The notes: generated by a model not told the origin, from the letters alone. DNA of 64,000 nucleotides from Paenibacillus tyrphae (GCF_000722545.1 NZ_JNVM01000013.1:1-64000), one strand, 5' to 3'; shown: positions 17,038 through 25,574, counted from the stretch's first letter. Made by a program: numbers and translations.

Positions 17038-17051
17038 CGAAAGCGCTTCCG
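17038..17051. promoter_or_regulatory. cre-like site upstream of the secreted beta-helix gene
   Basis: CGAAAGCGCTTCCG resembles the palindromic core of catabolite-responsive elements (TGAAANCGNTTTCA) with end mismatches. Control of a polysaccharide-active exoprotein by CcpA would be logical. Otherwise the 394-bp gap 16793-17186 holds only an isolated TTGACA at 17135 with a poor -10. Confidence 0.3.
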
Positions 17052-17186
17052 ACATGTCGTCTTTGGCAGCTCGGTTCGCGAAAGGGGTGACGGTTCGAAA
17101 GTCCGCAGTACAACCGGCCAGCCGGTGCGGGGCTTTGACAAAGCTTCACAGCCTGTAAAGCTATTCATTCGAAAGGACGTGTTCCG

Positions 17187-18254
17187 ATGTTCGTCAAAAA
17201 ATACGCAGTACTCTCATTAGCATTTATCGTATGCTTTGCCATTCTCGCTTTCGGAGCGCCCGCGCACACCGCATGGGCTGCGACCAAAACCATACCTCCC
17301 GGCGACATAGCCGCTCTACGCAGCTATTTGGCCGGCGCCCAGCCGGGAGATATCCTTGAAGTATCGGGCACATATGCCGTATCGGACGGCACAATTGCGA
17401 CGTCGGTCAACGGAAGCGCGGGCAAATATATTACTATCCGGGGAACGGGCAGTGGTGCGGTCTTCAATTTTACCGAAACCGCGGGCAATGCGGCTTTTCA
17501 TATCAAGAACAATTATTACAAGCTGGAGAACGTCACGATTAACTCGAATTCCAAATCGAACAAAGGCATTCTGATCGAAGCCTCTCACGGCTATCTTACG
17601 AAAGTAACGGTGAAAAATACGCTGGGCGAAGCGTTCAAAATCCGCAAAAACAGCCAGTACTGGCTCCTCGAAGACTGCACGGCAGAATCTACCGGGCAAA
17701 GCGGGAAATTTGGGGAAGGGTACTACGTAGGGGATGCCGATCAGAACTGGCAGACGAAGCCGGACGCGGACCGGAGCGGGTACATTACGTTTCTGAACTG
17801 CAAGGCCATTCTCACCAAGAACGACGGATTCGACTTCAAGGAAGGCACACACCACATCAAGGTGATCGGAAGCACAGTCGATTTCAAGAACACCGTGCCG
17901 GAGTCCACGGTAGGAAACAACGGCTTGTTCATCCGCGCGAACAACGTGCAGGTGATCGGCACGACGGTGAAAAACAACGCCGGGACCGGTCAAGCTTTTC
18001 GCGCCAACAAAATAACCGCCGCCGACGGCGTATCGTACGGCAGCAATCTTGAGCTCAAAGCTGTGACCGCTTCGAATCTCAGCGGCGCGATGATTCATAC
18101 GAACTTCGGCTCGACGAAGCTGTATTCGGATTATACGATGACCAGCGTCGCGGGAGGGCTTAAAACGTCGGGCTCCGCCACGATCACCACGGTCGCACCT
18201 TCCACTTTCGTAGAGATGACCTGGAACGGCGAGGGCGGCGATACGTACCAGTAA
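17187..18254 (+). CDS. Secreted right-handed beta-helix protein, pectate-lyase-like
   Basis: The 355-residue protein has a signal peptide (Lys-rich start, hydrophobic core, AWAA cleavage near residue 31) and then a run of short beta strands with polar turns. The region SGKYITIRGTGSGAV begins a parallel beta-helix, and SKSNKGILIEAS and KNDGFDFKEGTHHIKV are later coils. It resembles secreted polysaccharide lyases in fold, but a catalytic site cannot be named with certainty. GAAAGGACG precedes the ATG. It stands alone between two minus-strand genes and shares a terminator hairpin with the convergent acyltransferase. A cre-like site upstream suggests carbon control. Confidence 0.75.
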   Translation: MFVKKYAVLSLAFIVCFAILAFGAPAHTAWAATKTIPPGDIAALRSYLAGAQPGDILEVSGTYAVSDGTIATSVNGSAGKYITIRGTGSGAVFNFTETAGNAAFHIKNNYYKLENVTINSNSKSNKGILIEASHGYLTKVTVKNTLGEAFKIRKNSQYWLLEDCTAESTGQSGKFGEGYYVGDADQNWQTKPDADRSGYITFLNCKAILTKNDGFDFKEGTHHIKVIGSTVDFKNTVPESTVGNNGLFIRANNVQVIGTTVKNNAGTGQAFRANKITAADGVSYGSNLELKAVTASNLSGAMIHTNFGSTKLYSDYTMTSVAGGLKTSGSATITTVAPSTFVEMTWNGEGGDTYQ

Positions 18255-18266
18255 GATTCAAGAACA

Positions 18267-18290
18267 AAGGCCAGCCATGCGGCTGGCCTT
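18267..18290. terminator. Hairpin between convergent genes
   Basis: AAGGCCAGCC-ATGC-GGCTGGCCTT is a perfect 10-bp stem with a 4-base loop. It lies 13 bases after the beta-helix gene and seven bases before the end of the acyltransferase gene, so it can serve both strands. The following T-tract is weak. Confidence 0.7.
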
Positions 18291-18296
18291 GCTCGT

Positions 18297-19313
18297 TCAA
18301 CCTGCCGCCTTCAGCTTGCCTTGGATCTTCTCTTTCCTTCCGAAGCCCTGCTGGCCCAGGAAAAGCATGGTCAACAAGGACGATTTGGACATGAGCCAAG
18401 CAGCCCCTAACGGAAGCAAGACGCCGGCCAGCGTAAATACAAACGAGCCGTACTCCAAGCCCAAACCGTACTTTAGCACGATATTGATCGGAATGTGCAG
18501 GTACATGATCGTGATGGTCACAGTTCCCAAAAACGCCAGAGCGGACGATATCGGCCAGCGCGATATCCAGTAGCACAATTGAAGCACGACGAGGACGCAC
18601 GCCAGCGGAATAATAAGATCCAGCACCGGCTGGGTATACACCTTCATCTTCATATCCATTTTGAACATCAAGATTTGTTCTTTATCAAGAACAATAGCAG
18701 CTGCCGAAATGAGCATCGCCGGAATAAACCAGATCCCCCGCTCCAATCCGGTAGCCAACTGGGCCTTAAAGCTATAGCCCAGAAAAAAGAACGCTATCGC
18801 CATAAGCGTCACATCCGCATTCCAAGGGATGTCCACTTTTGCCAAAGGCGTCATGCTGACGAAATGAGCGGCGATATAGGACATAAGCACCGCTGCCGCT
18901 TGCACCTTAACCGGGTATCGGGTAAGAAACCCCATCAAAAGATGCACAAGCAGCAAACAGGTGATGAACCAGAAGACGCCGTACCACCCGCCTAACACCG
19001 TTCCTCCGTAAATGAGATTCCAAATATCGTGGGGAACGGATAACGGATCTCTCAGTTTGGCTGCGACCAGCACTGCAATGACAATCCCATAGGCGAAATA
19101 GGGAATCATGAACATTCGAATACGTTTCAGCGCCCACGATATGTACTTGTCCGGCATCACGCTTTTGAACAAAAGCCCGCTCACCAGAAAAAACAACGGC
19201 ATACGGAACCAACCGAGATAATCGTCGATCAACTCATTCCCCGAATGCCCCAATACGACCAGGATGATGCTTAACCCCCTGGATACGTCAATCCATTTTC
19301 TGCGCTCCTGCAT
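18297..19313 (-). CDS. Acyltransferase 3 family membrane protein
   Basis: A protein of about 338 residues with about ten membrane helices. It opens with the family signature: WIDVSRGLSIILVVLGHSGNE, containing the His thought to be catalytic, then WFRMPLFFLVSGLLF near residue 40. Proteins of this family move acyl groups onto sugars of the cell surface or secreted glycans. ATG 19313 is preceded by AAGGAGGAA and is preferred to the upstream in-frame ATG. The gene is alone on its strand; the region upstream (19314-19476) shows nothing more. Confidence 0.82.
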   Translation of the reverse strand: MQERRKWIDVSRGLSIILVVLGHSGNELIDDYLGWFRMPLFFLVSGLLFKSVMPDKYISWALKRIRMFMIPYFAYGIVIAVLVAAKLRDPLSVPHDIWNLIYGGTVLGGWYGVFWFITCLLLVHLLMGFLTRYPVKVQAAAVLMSYIAAHFVSMTPLAKVDIPWNADVTLMAIAFFFLGYSFKAQLATGLERGIWFIPAMLISAAAIVLDKEQILMFKMDMKMKVYTQPVLDLIIPLACVLVVLQLCYWISRWPISSALAFLGTVTITIMYLHIPINIVLKYGLGLEYGSFVFTLAGVLLPLGAAWLMSKSSLLTMLFLGQQGFGRKEKIQGKLKAAG

Positions 19314-19476
19314 GACCGTTCCTCCTTCCAGTTTCATAACCCAGCTAAAACGATACTAAATTTGGAAGGAGGATAAAATAGGTTCATTTGTCGAAAACTG
19401 TAGGTCTTCCGAATGGTATATGGACAGCCACCGGAAGCCACTCCCCAGTCAGACGCAGAAAGCTAATCCGAATGGC

Positions 19477-20607
19477 TTATTCATTTTGCAGCCCGTGCAG
19501 CCGATAATCCGTCACCCGATCCTCGCCTGCGCCGAACCGAGTCATGTACACCTTGCCTTCGTTCCCCTCTACCGGAATCGTGATCAGATCGAACGCCGTT
19601 TCGGTAATCGTCCCCTCCGTCCGCGCCGGAGCCTCTTCGAAATCTTGATTCGTATACGCGTTCAAGGTGGAGATGACGCGAATGCCGTCTTTGAGCAGCA
19701 TTTGATCGAAGTGCACATGGCCGAAAAAGCTGGCGATCAGCCCCCCGGGACCCTGCTGCGAGTAATCGGCCTCCACGTCGTAGCCGAACTCTCCTTCGCG
19801 GGACGAACGGTAAGCCGTACCGGTCCGGAACGCTTTCATAATGCCCCACATCGCTTCGTCGTTTTCGATGCCGTGATCGCCCCCGAACACACCCTCCTGC
19901 AAAACGGATGCGTGCGAGAACAGAACGACACGCCAGTTCTGCGCATCAGACTTGCTGCTGAAGTCAAACGCTTTATGCGCCACCCAGTTAAGCTGCCTGT
20001 CCGAGAAAGCGTACTTCCACTGGCCGTTATACTGCAAACTCCCCTTTTCCGTCACGTGGTAAGGAATGTCGATGATGTTCAGCACGACGATCCTCACCCG
20101 CTTCTCCGGGATGTCGTAGGAATAGTACAAACCCAGCGGATGCTCCGGGTCCAGCGCAACGGCGTCCTGCCGTTCCTGCACGTACAAGGCGAAGCTGTCC
20201 TCCGGAAAGACCACATGGCCCGCGCTCTCCGGATGATGATAAAAGTCGTGAATCGAATTGTCGTCGTGGTTGCCCTTGAGCGGCAGCACCGGGCATGCCG
20301 CTGCCGACAGCTCGCGCATAATTTCGCGCTGCGATTCCATAAAATCGCCTAGCGGCCCATTCAAGCAGTGGTCGCCGCCGCAGACGACCGCATCAAGCGG
20401 CAGCCGGCGCGCCAGCTCTTGAATGGCCCGGGCCGTGCGAAGCTGGTTCCCGCCTTTCCAGTGATGAAGATCGGTGACGAAGAGAAGACGGAGTGCTTCT
20501 TCCTGCGGCAGCTTGTCCCATCGCTTAACAACACGGTCCATTTCGGCGTTCATATAATCGGGCAACTGCGGCTCGATCTTCGTTTCATAGACGGTTTTCG
20601 TTTTCAA
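19477..20607 (-). CDS. Calcineurin-like metallophosphoesterase
   Basis: The 376-residue cytoplasmic protein carries the metallophosphoesterase motif set: LLFVTDLHHWKGGN (D-x-H) near residue 43, VVCGGDHCLNG (GDxx) near residue 75, LKGNHDDNS (GNHD/E) near residue 112 and FFGHVHFDQM (GHxH) near residue 285. It probably uses two metal ions to hydrolyse phosphate esters; the substrate is unknown. TTG start with GAAGGGAAGG upstream. The gene lies 38 bases after the EamA transporter, so the two probably share the promoter at 21532-21560. Confidence 0.83.
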   Translation of the reverse strand: MKTKTVYETKIEPQLPDYMNAEMDRVVKRWDKLPQEEALRLLFVTDLHHWKGGNQLRTARAIQELARRLPLDAVVCGGDHCLNGPLGDFMESQREIMRELSAAACPVLPLKGNHDDNSIHDFYHHPESAGHVVFPEDSFALYVQERQDAVALDPEHPLGLYYSYDIPEKRVRIVVLNIIDIPYHVTEKGSLQYNGQWKYAFSDRQLNWVAHKAFDFSSKSDAQNWRVVLFSHASVLQEGVFGGDHGIENDEAMWGIMKAFRTGTAYRSSREGEFGYDVEADYSQQGPGGLIASFFGHVHFDQMLLKDGIRVISTLNAYTNQDFEEAPARTEGTITETAFDLITIPVEGNEGKVYMTRFGAGEDRVTDYRLHGLQNE

Positions 20608-20645
20608 GTTCAGCCCTTCCCTTCAAGGCGAAATGAGGATATCGG

Positions 20646-21500
20646 TTACCCGGAACCGGCGATCATGACGATCCCTGCGACGACGATGACCGATGCGGCG
20701 AGCCTTCTAGCCCCCTGCCGTTCTTTAAGCACGGTCAGGCCCAGCAGCGTGCCGAAGACGATGCCGATTTCCCGCAGCGGCGCAATATAGGACACTTGAG
20801 CGTGCCTCATCGCGAGTAAAAACAACAAATACGAACCGGGAGACAAAAGCGATCCGAGCATCACGATCTTCCACCGCCCGCGCACCGCCCGCTTCAATCT
20901 CCCGGAGGATAGAGCGGCCGGGGTCAGACCAAGCACGAATCCGATATTGGAGACGGCGAGCAGCGACAGCGGCGAAAAATACTGCAAATTTTGCTTGTCG
21001 ATCAGCGTGTAGCAGGTAATGCAGAGTCCGACCGACAGCGCGTACAGGATAGGCTTCCAGACCGCGGGACCGCGTTCCGCTTCCTGCTTCCGCCCGCTCA
21101 TGACGACAAAGCCCAGAAGCATGCAGCCGATCCCCAGCCACCCCCAGAGCGGTAACGATTCCCCCAAGAAGAGGACTCCCGTCGCGGGAATGAGCAGCGT
21201 GGACGTTCCCCGCATCACCGGGTACACCTGCGACAAATCTCCCAGCTTGTAGGTATGGGACAGCAGCAGAGCGTAAGCGCCTTGCGCCAGCAAGGATGCG
21301 ATGATGAACATGAAGGCTTCGGCCGGAATTCCCGTCCGGATAAGCTCAAGAACAAGGTAAGGTATAAGTGCGATCGTCGTAGGCATGAAGATCGCCCACA
21401 GAAAAACGCTTTTGTCCTCGCTTTGCTTGGCGAACAAATTCCACACCGCATGCGTCATGCCCGATCCGATCACAAGTAGCAATGAAAGTACAATTTTCAA
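20646..21500 (-). CDS. EamA/DMT family transporter
   Basis: A protein of about 284 residues with ten predicted membrane helices in two repeated halves. It shows GSGMTHAVWNLFAK at the start, the family glycine pattern LPLWGWLGIGCMLLGFVVM at mid-protein, and a second half ending LAASVIVVAGIVMIAG. The DMT superfamily exports metabolites or drugs, but the substrate cannot be read. I chose the TTG at 21500 with GGGAGG before it, though the spacing is short. It precedes the metallophosphoesterase and has its own promoter. Confidence 0.82.
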   Translation of the reverse strand: MKIVLSLLLVIGSGMTHAVWNLFAKQSEDKSVFLWAIFMPTTIALIPYLVLELIRTGIPAEAFMFIIASLLAQGAYALLLSHTYKLGDLSQVYPVMRGTSTLLIPATGVLFLGESLPLWGWLGIGCMLLGFVVMSGRKQEAERGPAVWKPILYALSVGLCITCYTLIDKQNLQYFSPLSLLAVSNIGFVLGLTPAALSSGRLKRAVRGRWKIVMLGSLLSPGSYLLFLLAMRHAQVSYIAPLREIGIVFGTLLGLTVLKERQGARRLAASVIVVAGIVMIAGSG

Positions 21501-21531
21501 GCACCTCCCGATATATTCAACTATTCCAACA

Positions 21532-21560
21532 TAATAACACATATATACACACATTTACAA
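21532..21560 (-). promoter_or_regulatory. Promoter of the EamA-phosphoesterase unit
   Basis: On the minus strand TTGTAA (21555-21560) and TTATTA (21532-21537) are 17 bases apart, about 30 bases before the EamA start. Confidence 0.55.
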
Positions 21561-21610
21561 CGACTTATATTATTTTCCCCACAAACCTAACCCGCCGCAC
21601 CCAAAACAAA

Positions 21611-21635
21611 AAGTCCCGGAAAAACTCCGGGACTT
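21611..21635 (-). terminator. Terminator of the DeoR-family gene
   Basis: The arms AAGTCCCGGA and TCCGGGACTT enclose a 5-base loop. On the minus strand TTTGTTTTGG follows. It lies about 40 bases past the stop of the DeoR-family gene. Confidence 0.85.
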
Positions 21636-21677
21636 CAGGCTTACTGCGTATTTTTTTAGGTGCCGGGACGGTTCCTG

Positions 21678-22445
21678 CTATTGATAGACGATCTCGACGC
21701 CGTGCTTTTTATATTTGTCCACGATGGCCGGATCGATATTCGAATCGGTCACGAACCGTTCGATCTCCGCGCAGCCGCACACTTTGATCAGCGAAACCGC
21801 CTCGAACTTGCTGCTGTCGGCGAGCGCAATCGTCCGTTTGGCATTCTTCAGCATGATTTTCTTCATTTGCACTTCGCCGAAACCATAGTCCGTGACGCCT
21901 TCGGTCAACGTGACGCCGCTCATGCTCATAAAAAACAAATCGGCATGGAACCGGGAAGCGAACTCCTCGGCCAAATCCCCGATCATGCCCTGCTCTTCGT
22001 TGCGGATCACGCCCCCGATCAAAATGATCGTATATCCCGGCATAGGGACCAGCTCGTTTGCGATCGGCAGCGAGTTCGTAATGACCGTCAACCGTTCGAT
22101 CTTTTTCTTCAGCACTTTGACGAATTGCGTATTGGTCGTACTTACGTCAAGGGCGATGGATTGCCCCTCCGTCACATACCGCGCGGCAATTTCGGACAGC
22201 TCGTTTTTCCCGTCCAAATGAGCCTTTTCCCGGACGGTCATCGGAATCTCTTCGCGGTAGTCCCACTCCTTCAGGATCGCGCCGCCATGGACGCGCTTCA
22301 AGTACCCCGCCTTCTCCAAATGCTCCAGATCGCGCCGGACCGTTTCGAACGACACGCCGAACAGCTCCATCAGGTCCGACGCCTTGATCGACTTCTCGCG
22401 GTTTATTTTTTGAATAATCGCTTGATGCCTTTGCTCAGCGAACAA
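21678..22445 (-). CDS. DeoR/GlpR-family transcriptional regulator
   Basis: A protein of about 255 residues. Residues 5-55 form the DeoR HTH (IKASDLMELFGVSFETVRRD), followed by KRVHGGAI and a sugar-phosphate sensing domain with LDVSTTNTQFVKVLK and ADLFFMSMSGV. Such regulators repress sugar or nucleoside catabolic genes until a phosphorylated ligand binds. The TTG at 22445 has GAGGAGGGAGCGGG before it; the longer ATG form lacks such a site. It lies downstream of add but is separated from it by a terminator, so a link to nucleoside use is only suggested. Confidence 0.85.
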   Translation of the reverse strand: MFAEQRHQAIIQKINREKSIKASDLMELFGVSFETVRRDLEHLEKAGYLKRVHGGAILKEWDYREEIPMTVREKAHLDGKNELSEIAARYVTEGQSIALDVSTTNTQFVKVLKKKIERLTVITNSLPIANELVPMPGYTIILIGGVIRNEEQGMIGDLAEEFASRFHADLFFMSMSGVTLTEGVTDYGFGEVQMKKIMLKNAKRTIALADSSKFEAVSLIKVCGCAEIERFVTDSNIDPAIVDKYKKHGVEIVYQ

Positions 22446-22648
22446 CCCGCTCCCTCCTCTCCATGAAATGACGGGCACGCCGCACTTCTCTATGCAAGTA
22501 GTCTACCATAAATAAAAGCAAACACAAACATTTGCACATCGAACGGCATGCCGCTTACAGATGGAAACGCCCCTCCCCGGAAGCGTTTGTATGACGGTAT
22601 CCGTTTCTGGAGACAAACAGGATTGCCTTTCAACGCAATAAAAAAACA

Positions 22649-22674
22649 GCGGCCTCCGCTCGGGAGTCTGCCGC
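22649..22674 (-). terminator. Terminator of add
   Basis: GCGGC and CTCC on one arm pair with GGAG and GCCGC on the other, with a three-base bulge. On the minus strand TGTTTTTTTA follows. It is about 30 bases past the adenosine deaminase stop. Confidence 0.75.
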
Positions 22675-22703
22675 CATACGGGCCACAGCCTATCAGGCAA
22701 TAT

Positions 22704-23735
22704 TCAGCTCGGCCAACGCTTGAACAAGTGCCGGCGCAGCCCGCGTTTGTCCGTCTCTTCCATGAAGCCCGCTTCCAGCCCGTTTAACAGCAGCTTGCCG
22801 ATCTCTGCCGGGGTAAACCCGAACTTTTCCGTCAAGATATGATATTCCTTCGTGAGATTCGTGCCGGATACCGTGAGATTGTCGGTGTTGATCGTCACCG
22901 GAATTCCTTGGTCGAAGTATTCGCGGATCGGGTACGCGGCCCATCCGGAGACGGCTCTCGTCTGAATGTTGCTCACCGGACACATTTCAAGCGGAATCTG
23001 CCGCTCCTTAACGAGCTCCAGGACGGCAGGGTCTTCCTTCATGCGGACGCCATGCCCGATCCGGGCCGCGCCCAGACGGTCGATCGCTTCGTACACGCTA
23101 TCGGCTCCGGCCGCTTCCCCGGCGTGGATTGTCACCGGCAGCGCTTTGCGGCGGGCCAGGGCAAACAGCTCGCGATGAAGTCGGGCAGGGTAAGCCCCCT
23201 CGTCGCCGGCCAAATCCACACCCACGATCCCTCTGCCCTGGAAACGCGAAGCGGCTTCGATGACTTCCATATTATCGAGCTGCCCATGATGCCGCAGACA
23301 GCAGGCGATCCCGTTGGCCTTCACGCCAAACTGCACTTCCCCTTGGTTCAACCCGGCGATGACGCGGGCAATGACTTCATCCGGCGTCATGCCGCGATCG
23401 CGATGCAGCTGCGGGCCGAATCGCACCTCAATATAGCGGCACCCGTGCGCCGCCGCCTGCTCTACGACCTCGAACGCCACCCGTTCCAGCGCTTCGGGCC
23501 GATGCAGGAACCGCCCGACAAACTCGAATTTCCCGAGGTACGCCTGCAAGCTGCCGCACGGCTCATCAACCTGCATGTAAGGAAGCAGGCCTTCCGGCGT
23601 ATCGGCTGGCAGCCGGATCCCCTCCGCCGCGGCAAGCTCGATAACCGTCTCCGGCTTGACGCTGCCGTCCAGATGCAGGTGCAGGTCGACCTTCGGCAGC
23701 AAGCGCAGCCACTCCATACGGTCGCTCATTTTCAT
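22704..23735 (-). CDS. add: Adenosine deaminase
   Basis: A protein of about 343 residues that converts adenosine to inosine in purine salvage. The zinc and catalytic motifs are in order: KVDLHLHLDGS near residue 12, HAGEAAG near residue 193 (His ligand and nearby residues), RIGHGVR near 217 and INTDN near residue 273. EMCPVSNIQT is also typical of bacterial Add. The ATG at 23735 has AAAGGG at good spacing; a GTG nine bases upstream is an alternative. It has a strong promoter and its own terminator, so it is probably monocistronic. Confidence 0.92.
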   Translation of the reverse strand: MKMSDRMEWLRLLPKVDLHLHLDGSVKPETVIELAAAEGIRLPADTPEGLLPYMQVDEPCGSLQAYLGKFEFVGRFLHRPEALERVAFEVVEQAAAHGCRYIEVRFGPQLHRDRGMTPDEVIARVIAGLNQGEVQFGVKANGIACCLRHHGQLDNMEVIEAASRFQGRGIVGVDLAGDEGAYPARLHRELFALARRKALPVTIHAGEAAGADSVYEAIDRLGAARIGHGVRMKEDPAVLELVKERQIPLEMCPVSNIQTRAVSGWAAYPIREYFDQGIPVTINTDNLTVSGTNLTKEYHILTEKFGFTPAEIGKLLLNGLEAGFMEETDKRGLRRHLFKRWPS

Positions 23736-23791
23736 TCCGTTCACCCTTTCCCTTTACTTTGTTTATCTCCTCAGTTCAGTTATTGAGTTAT

Positions 23792-23820
23792 ACTATATGT
23801 CGGCGTTATGTGAATGTCAA
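23792..23820 (-). promoter_or_regulatory. Strong SigA-type promoter of add
   Basis: On the minus strand TTGACA (23815-23820) and TATAGT (23792-23797) are 17 bases apart. The surrounding DNA is AT-rich with ATATGT/ACATAT repeats. Confidence 0.75.
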
Positions 23821-23922
23821 TATAACTTACATATATTGCATCCGACTTTTTTTGTTCGAAAAATCTGACATTTATATAACACATGTAAGGTCACTTTATG
23901 GTTTACTCCGCTGAAAAACAAG

Positions 23923-23949
23923 AAAATCCTTGATTGGCTCAAGGATTTT
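23923..23949 (-). terminator. Second hairpin downstream of rpoD
   Basis: AAAATCCTTGA and TCAAGGATTTT form an 11-bp perfect stem with a 5-base loop, followed on the minus strand by CTTGTTTTTC. It lies some 150 bases beyond the first rpoD terminator and could end a short separate transcript. Confidence 0.75.
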
Positions 23950-24090
23950 CCTGTACTAGCTTATTCGGCAACCGGTACGTCCACTCCTGCGCCGCACCTT
24001 TTTCCAGAAAATCATTTCCCCCGCATCCCGCCTGCACCGAGAAGCTATTATTAGAATTCAATGAGAATTTTCCGCCTAAATCATTTGACA
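23950..24090 (-). other. Stretch between two terminators, possible short transcript or 40-residue ORF
   Basis: Between the two minus-strand terminators an open frame runs from a TTG near 24062 to a stop inside the second hairpin. It reads as a short polar peptide with an ENP end. The ribosome site is poor and no clear promoter is seen, so a small RNA or plain spacer is as likely as a gene. Confidence 0.25.
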
Positions 24091-24118
24091 AAAAAAGCCG
24101 TGCTCCAAGAGCACGACT
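24091..24118 (-). terminator. Terminator of rpoD
   Basis: CGTGCTC-CAA-GAGCACG is a perfect 7-bp hairpin, followed on the minus strand by GCTTTTTTTGTC. It starts about 30 bases after the rpoD stop. Confidence 0.85.
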
Positions 24119-24144
24119 TCCTGTATTCGCCGCACGAATAAAGA

Positions 24145-25257
24145 TCAATCCATAAAATCTTTCAGCCGCTTGCTGCGGCTCGGATGTCTGAGCTTGCGCA
24201 GCGCCTTGGCTTCGATCTGCCGGATACGCTCCCGGGTCACACCGAATACCTTGCCCACTTCTTCCAGCGTGCGCGTTCGGCCGTCATCAAGACCGAAACG
24301 AAGACGCAGCACGTTCTCCTCCCGCTCCGTAAGCGTGTCGAGCACATCCTCAAGCTGCTCCTTCAACAGCTCGTAAGCCGCTGCGTCCGCCGGCGCAAGC
24401 GCCTCCTGGTCCTCGATAAAGTCGCCCAGGTTCGAATCGTTCTCCTCGCCAATCGGCGTTTCGAGCGATACGGGCTCCTGCGCGATCTTCATAATTTCCC
24501 GTACTTTATCGGGCGTCAAATCCATTTCCTTCGCAATTTCTTCCGGGGTCGCTTCCCGGCCAAGCTCCTGCAGCAGCTGTCTGGATACGCGTACGAGCTT
24601 GTTGATCGTTTCCACCATATGTACCGGTATCCGGATCGTTCTCGCCTGATCGGCAATCGCACGCGTAATCGCCTGACGAATCCACCACGTGGCATACGTG
24701 CTGAATTTGAAGCCCTTGGTGTGATCGAACTTTTCCACCGCTTTGATTAAACCCATGTTGCCTTCCTGTATCAAATCAAGGAACAGCATACCTCGTCCGA
24801 CATAGCGTCTTGCGATACTGACCACCAAACGGAGGTTGGCTTCGGCCAGTCTGCGCTTCGCTTCTTCGTCTCCGCGCTGAATCCGTTCCGCCAGCTCGAT
24901 TTCATTATCCCCCGAAAGCAGCGGCACCCGTCCGATTTCCTTTAAGTACATACGCACAGGATCATTGATTTTGATCCCCGGCGGGAGCGACAGATCGTCG
25001 TGAAGCAGCTCGTGTTCCTCTTGATCCGGTCTGAATGCGGGGTCCTCTTCCGGTTCCCCGCCTACCTCGATGCCCAGCTCACTAAGCTGCTCGACGAACT
25101 CGCTGATTTGTTCCGGATCGGGATCGAACGGAGCGAGTTTCTCCGTAATTTCTTTGTAAGTGAGCGAAGCTTGCTCTTTACCTTGCGCGATGAGTTGCTG
25201 TTTCACCCGATCTATGGTAAGCTCCGTCTCCGCTTCCTTGTGCTGATCGTTCGCCAT
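24145..25257 (-). CDS. rpoD: RNA polymerase primary sigma factor SigA/RpoD
   Basis: The 370-residue protein has all primary sigma regions. Region 1.1 is a short acidic form (residues 1-100); region 1.2 is DPVRMYLKEIG; regions 2.1-2.4 run from AEANLRLVVSIARRYVGRG to YATWWIRQAITRAIADQ. Region 3 starts near LVRVSRQLLQELGRE, and region 4.2 is GVTRERIRQIEAKALRKLRHPSR (quoted in part: VTRERIRQIEAKAL). It directs RNA polymerase to -10/-35 promoters. ATG 25257 has GGGGG upstream. In most Firmicutes rpoD follows dnaG; here the upstream neighbour is the SLH surface protein and no dnaG is present. Confidence 0.95.
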   Translation of the reverse strand: MANDQHKEAETELTIDRVKQQLIAQGKEQASLTYKEITEKLAPFDPDPEQISEFVEQLSELGIEVGGEPEEDPAFRPDQEEHELLHDDLSLPPGIKINDPVRMYLKEIGRVPLLSGDNEIELAERIQRGDEEAKRRLAEANLRLVVSIARRYVGRGMLFLDLIQEGNMGLIKAVEKFDHTKGFKFSTYATWWIRQAITRAIADQARTIRIPVHMVETINKLVRVSRQLLQELGREATPEEIAKEMDLTPDKVREIMKIAQEPVSLETPIGEENDSNLGDFIEDQEALAPADAAAYELLKEQLEDVLDTLTEREENVLRLRFGLDDGRTRTLEEVGKVFGVTRERIRQIEAKALRKLRHPSRSKRLKDFMD

Positions 25258-25297
25258 ATGCTGCCCCCTCTTCTCCGAACCCACTCTTTATTAATTC

Positions 25298-25326
25298 TTG
25301 ACAAAGCCGTGAAGATGTGATAGTAT
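25298..25326 (+). promoter_or_regulatory. Plus-strand promoter divergent from rpoD
   Basis: TTGACA (25298-25303) and TAGTAT (25321-25326) are 17 bases apart on the plus strand. No plus-strand gene follows, but a hairpin with a T-tract lies about 95 bases downstream. Confidence 0.5.
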
Positions 25327-25340
25327 AATATTGGATATTA

Positions 25341-25354
25341 GTGATAAATATCAC
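25341..25354. promoter_or_regulatory. Palindrome of CRP/FNR or Rex type upstream of rpoD
   Basis: GTGATA-AA-TATCAC, within AGTGATAAATATCACA, matches a TGTGA-N6-TCACA pattern with one end mismatch. It lies between the rpoD promoter and the start codon and also just downstream of the divergent plus-strand promoter. Confidence 0.4.
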
Positions 25355-25376
25355 ATTTTTTCAACTGCTAACCGTC

Positions 25377-25405
25377 ATTTTAACACAAAAACGATAATAA
25401 TTCAA
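25377..25405 (-). promoter_or_regulatory. Promoter of rpoD
   Basis: On the minus strand TTGAAT (25400-25405) and TAAAAT (25377-25382) are 17 bases apart. The start point would be about 115 bases before the rpoD ATG. Confidence 0.55.
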
Positions 25406-25514
25406 CTGTTTATATAAAATCGGTATCCGCCTTGGCGGACGCCGGTTTTTTGCTTTTGCCGCCAACATGAGAAGGCCCGCCCGGCCTGAATTTTGTTCCA
25501 ACGAAAAGAAACGA

Positions 25515-25535
25515 AGCCCGCAAATCTGCGAGGCT
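25515..25535 (-). terminator. Terminator of the SLH protein gene
   Basis: AGCCTCGCA and TGCGGGCT pair with one mismatch, followed on the minus strand by TCGTTTCTTTTCG. It is 40 bases past the stop codon. Confidence 0.7.
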
Positions 25536-25574
25536 CCGTCGCTCCTGTTCCATTCCTATGCTTGCTGTTTGCCG

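Larger units (their letters stand above)
25333..25456 (+). ncRNA. Candidate small RNA divergent from rpoD
   Basis: A good promoter (25298-25326) and a terminator hairpin (TCCGC-CTTG-GCGGA with outer CGG/CCG, then TTTTTTGCTTTT) enclose about 120 bases with no open frame worth naming. The unit lies in the rpoD upstream region, opposite to the rpoD promoter. It could be a small RNA, or the hairpin may simply protect rpoD from transcription coming from elsewhere. No family was recognised. Confidence 0.35.
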
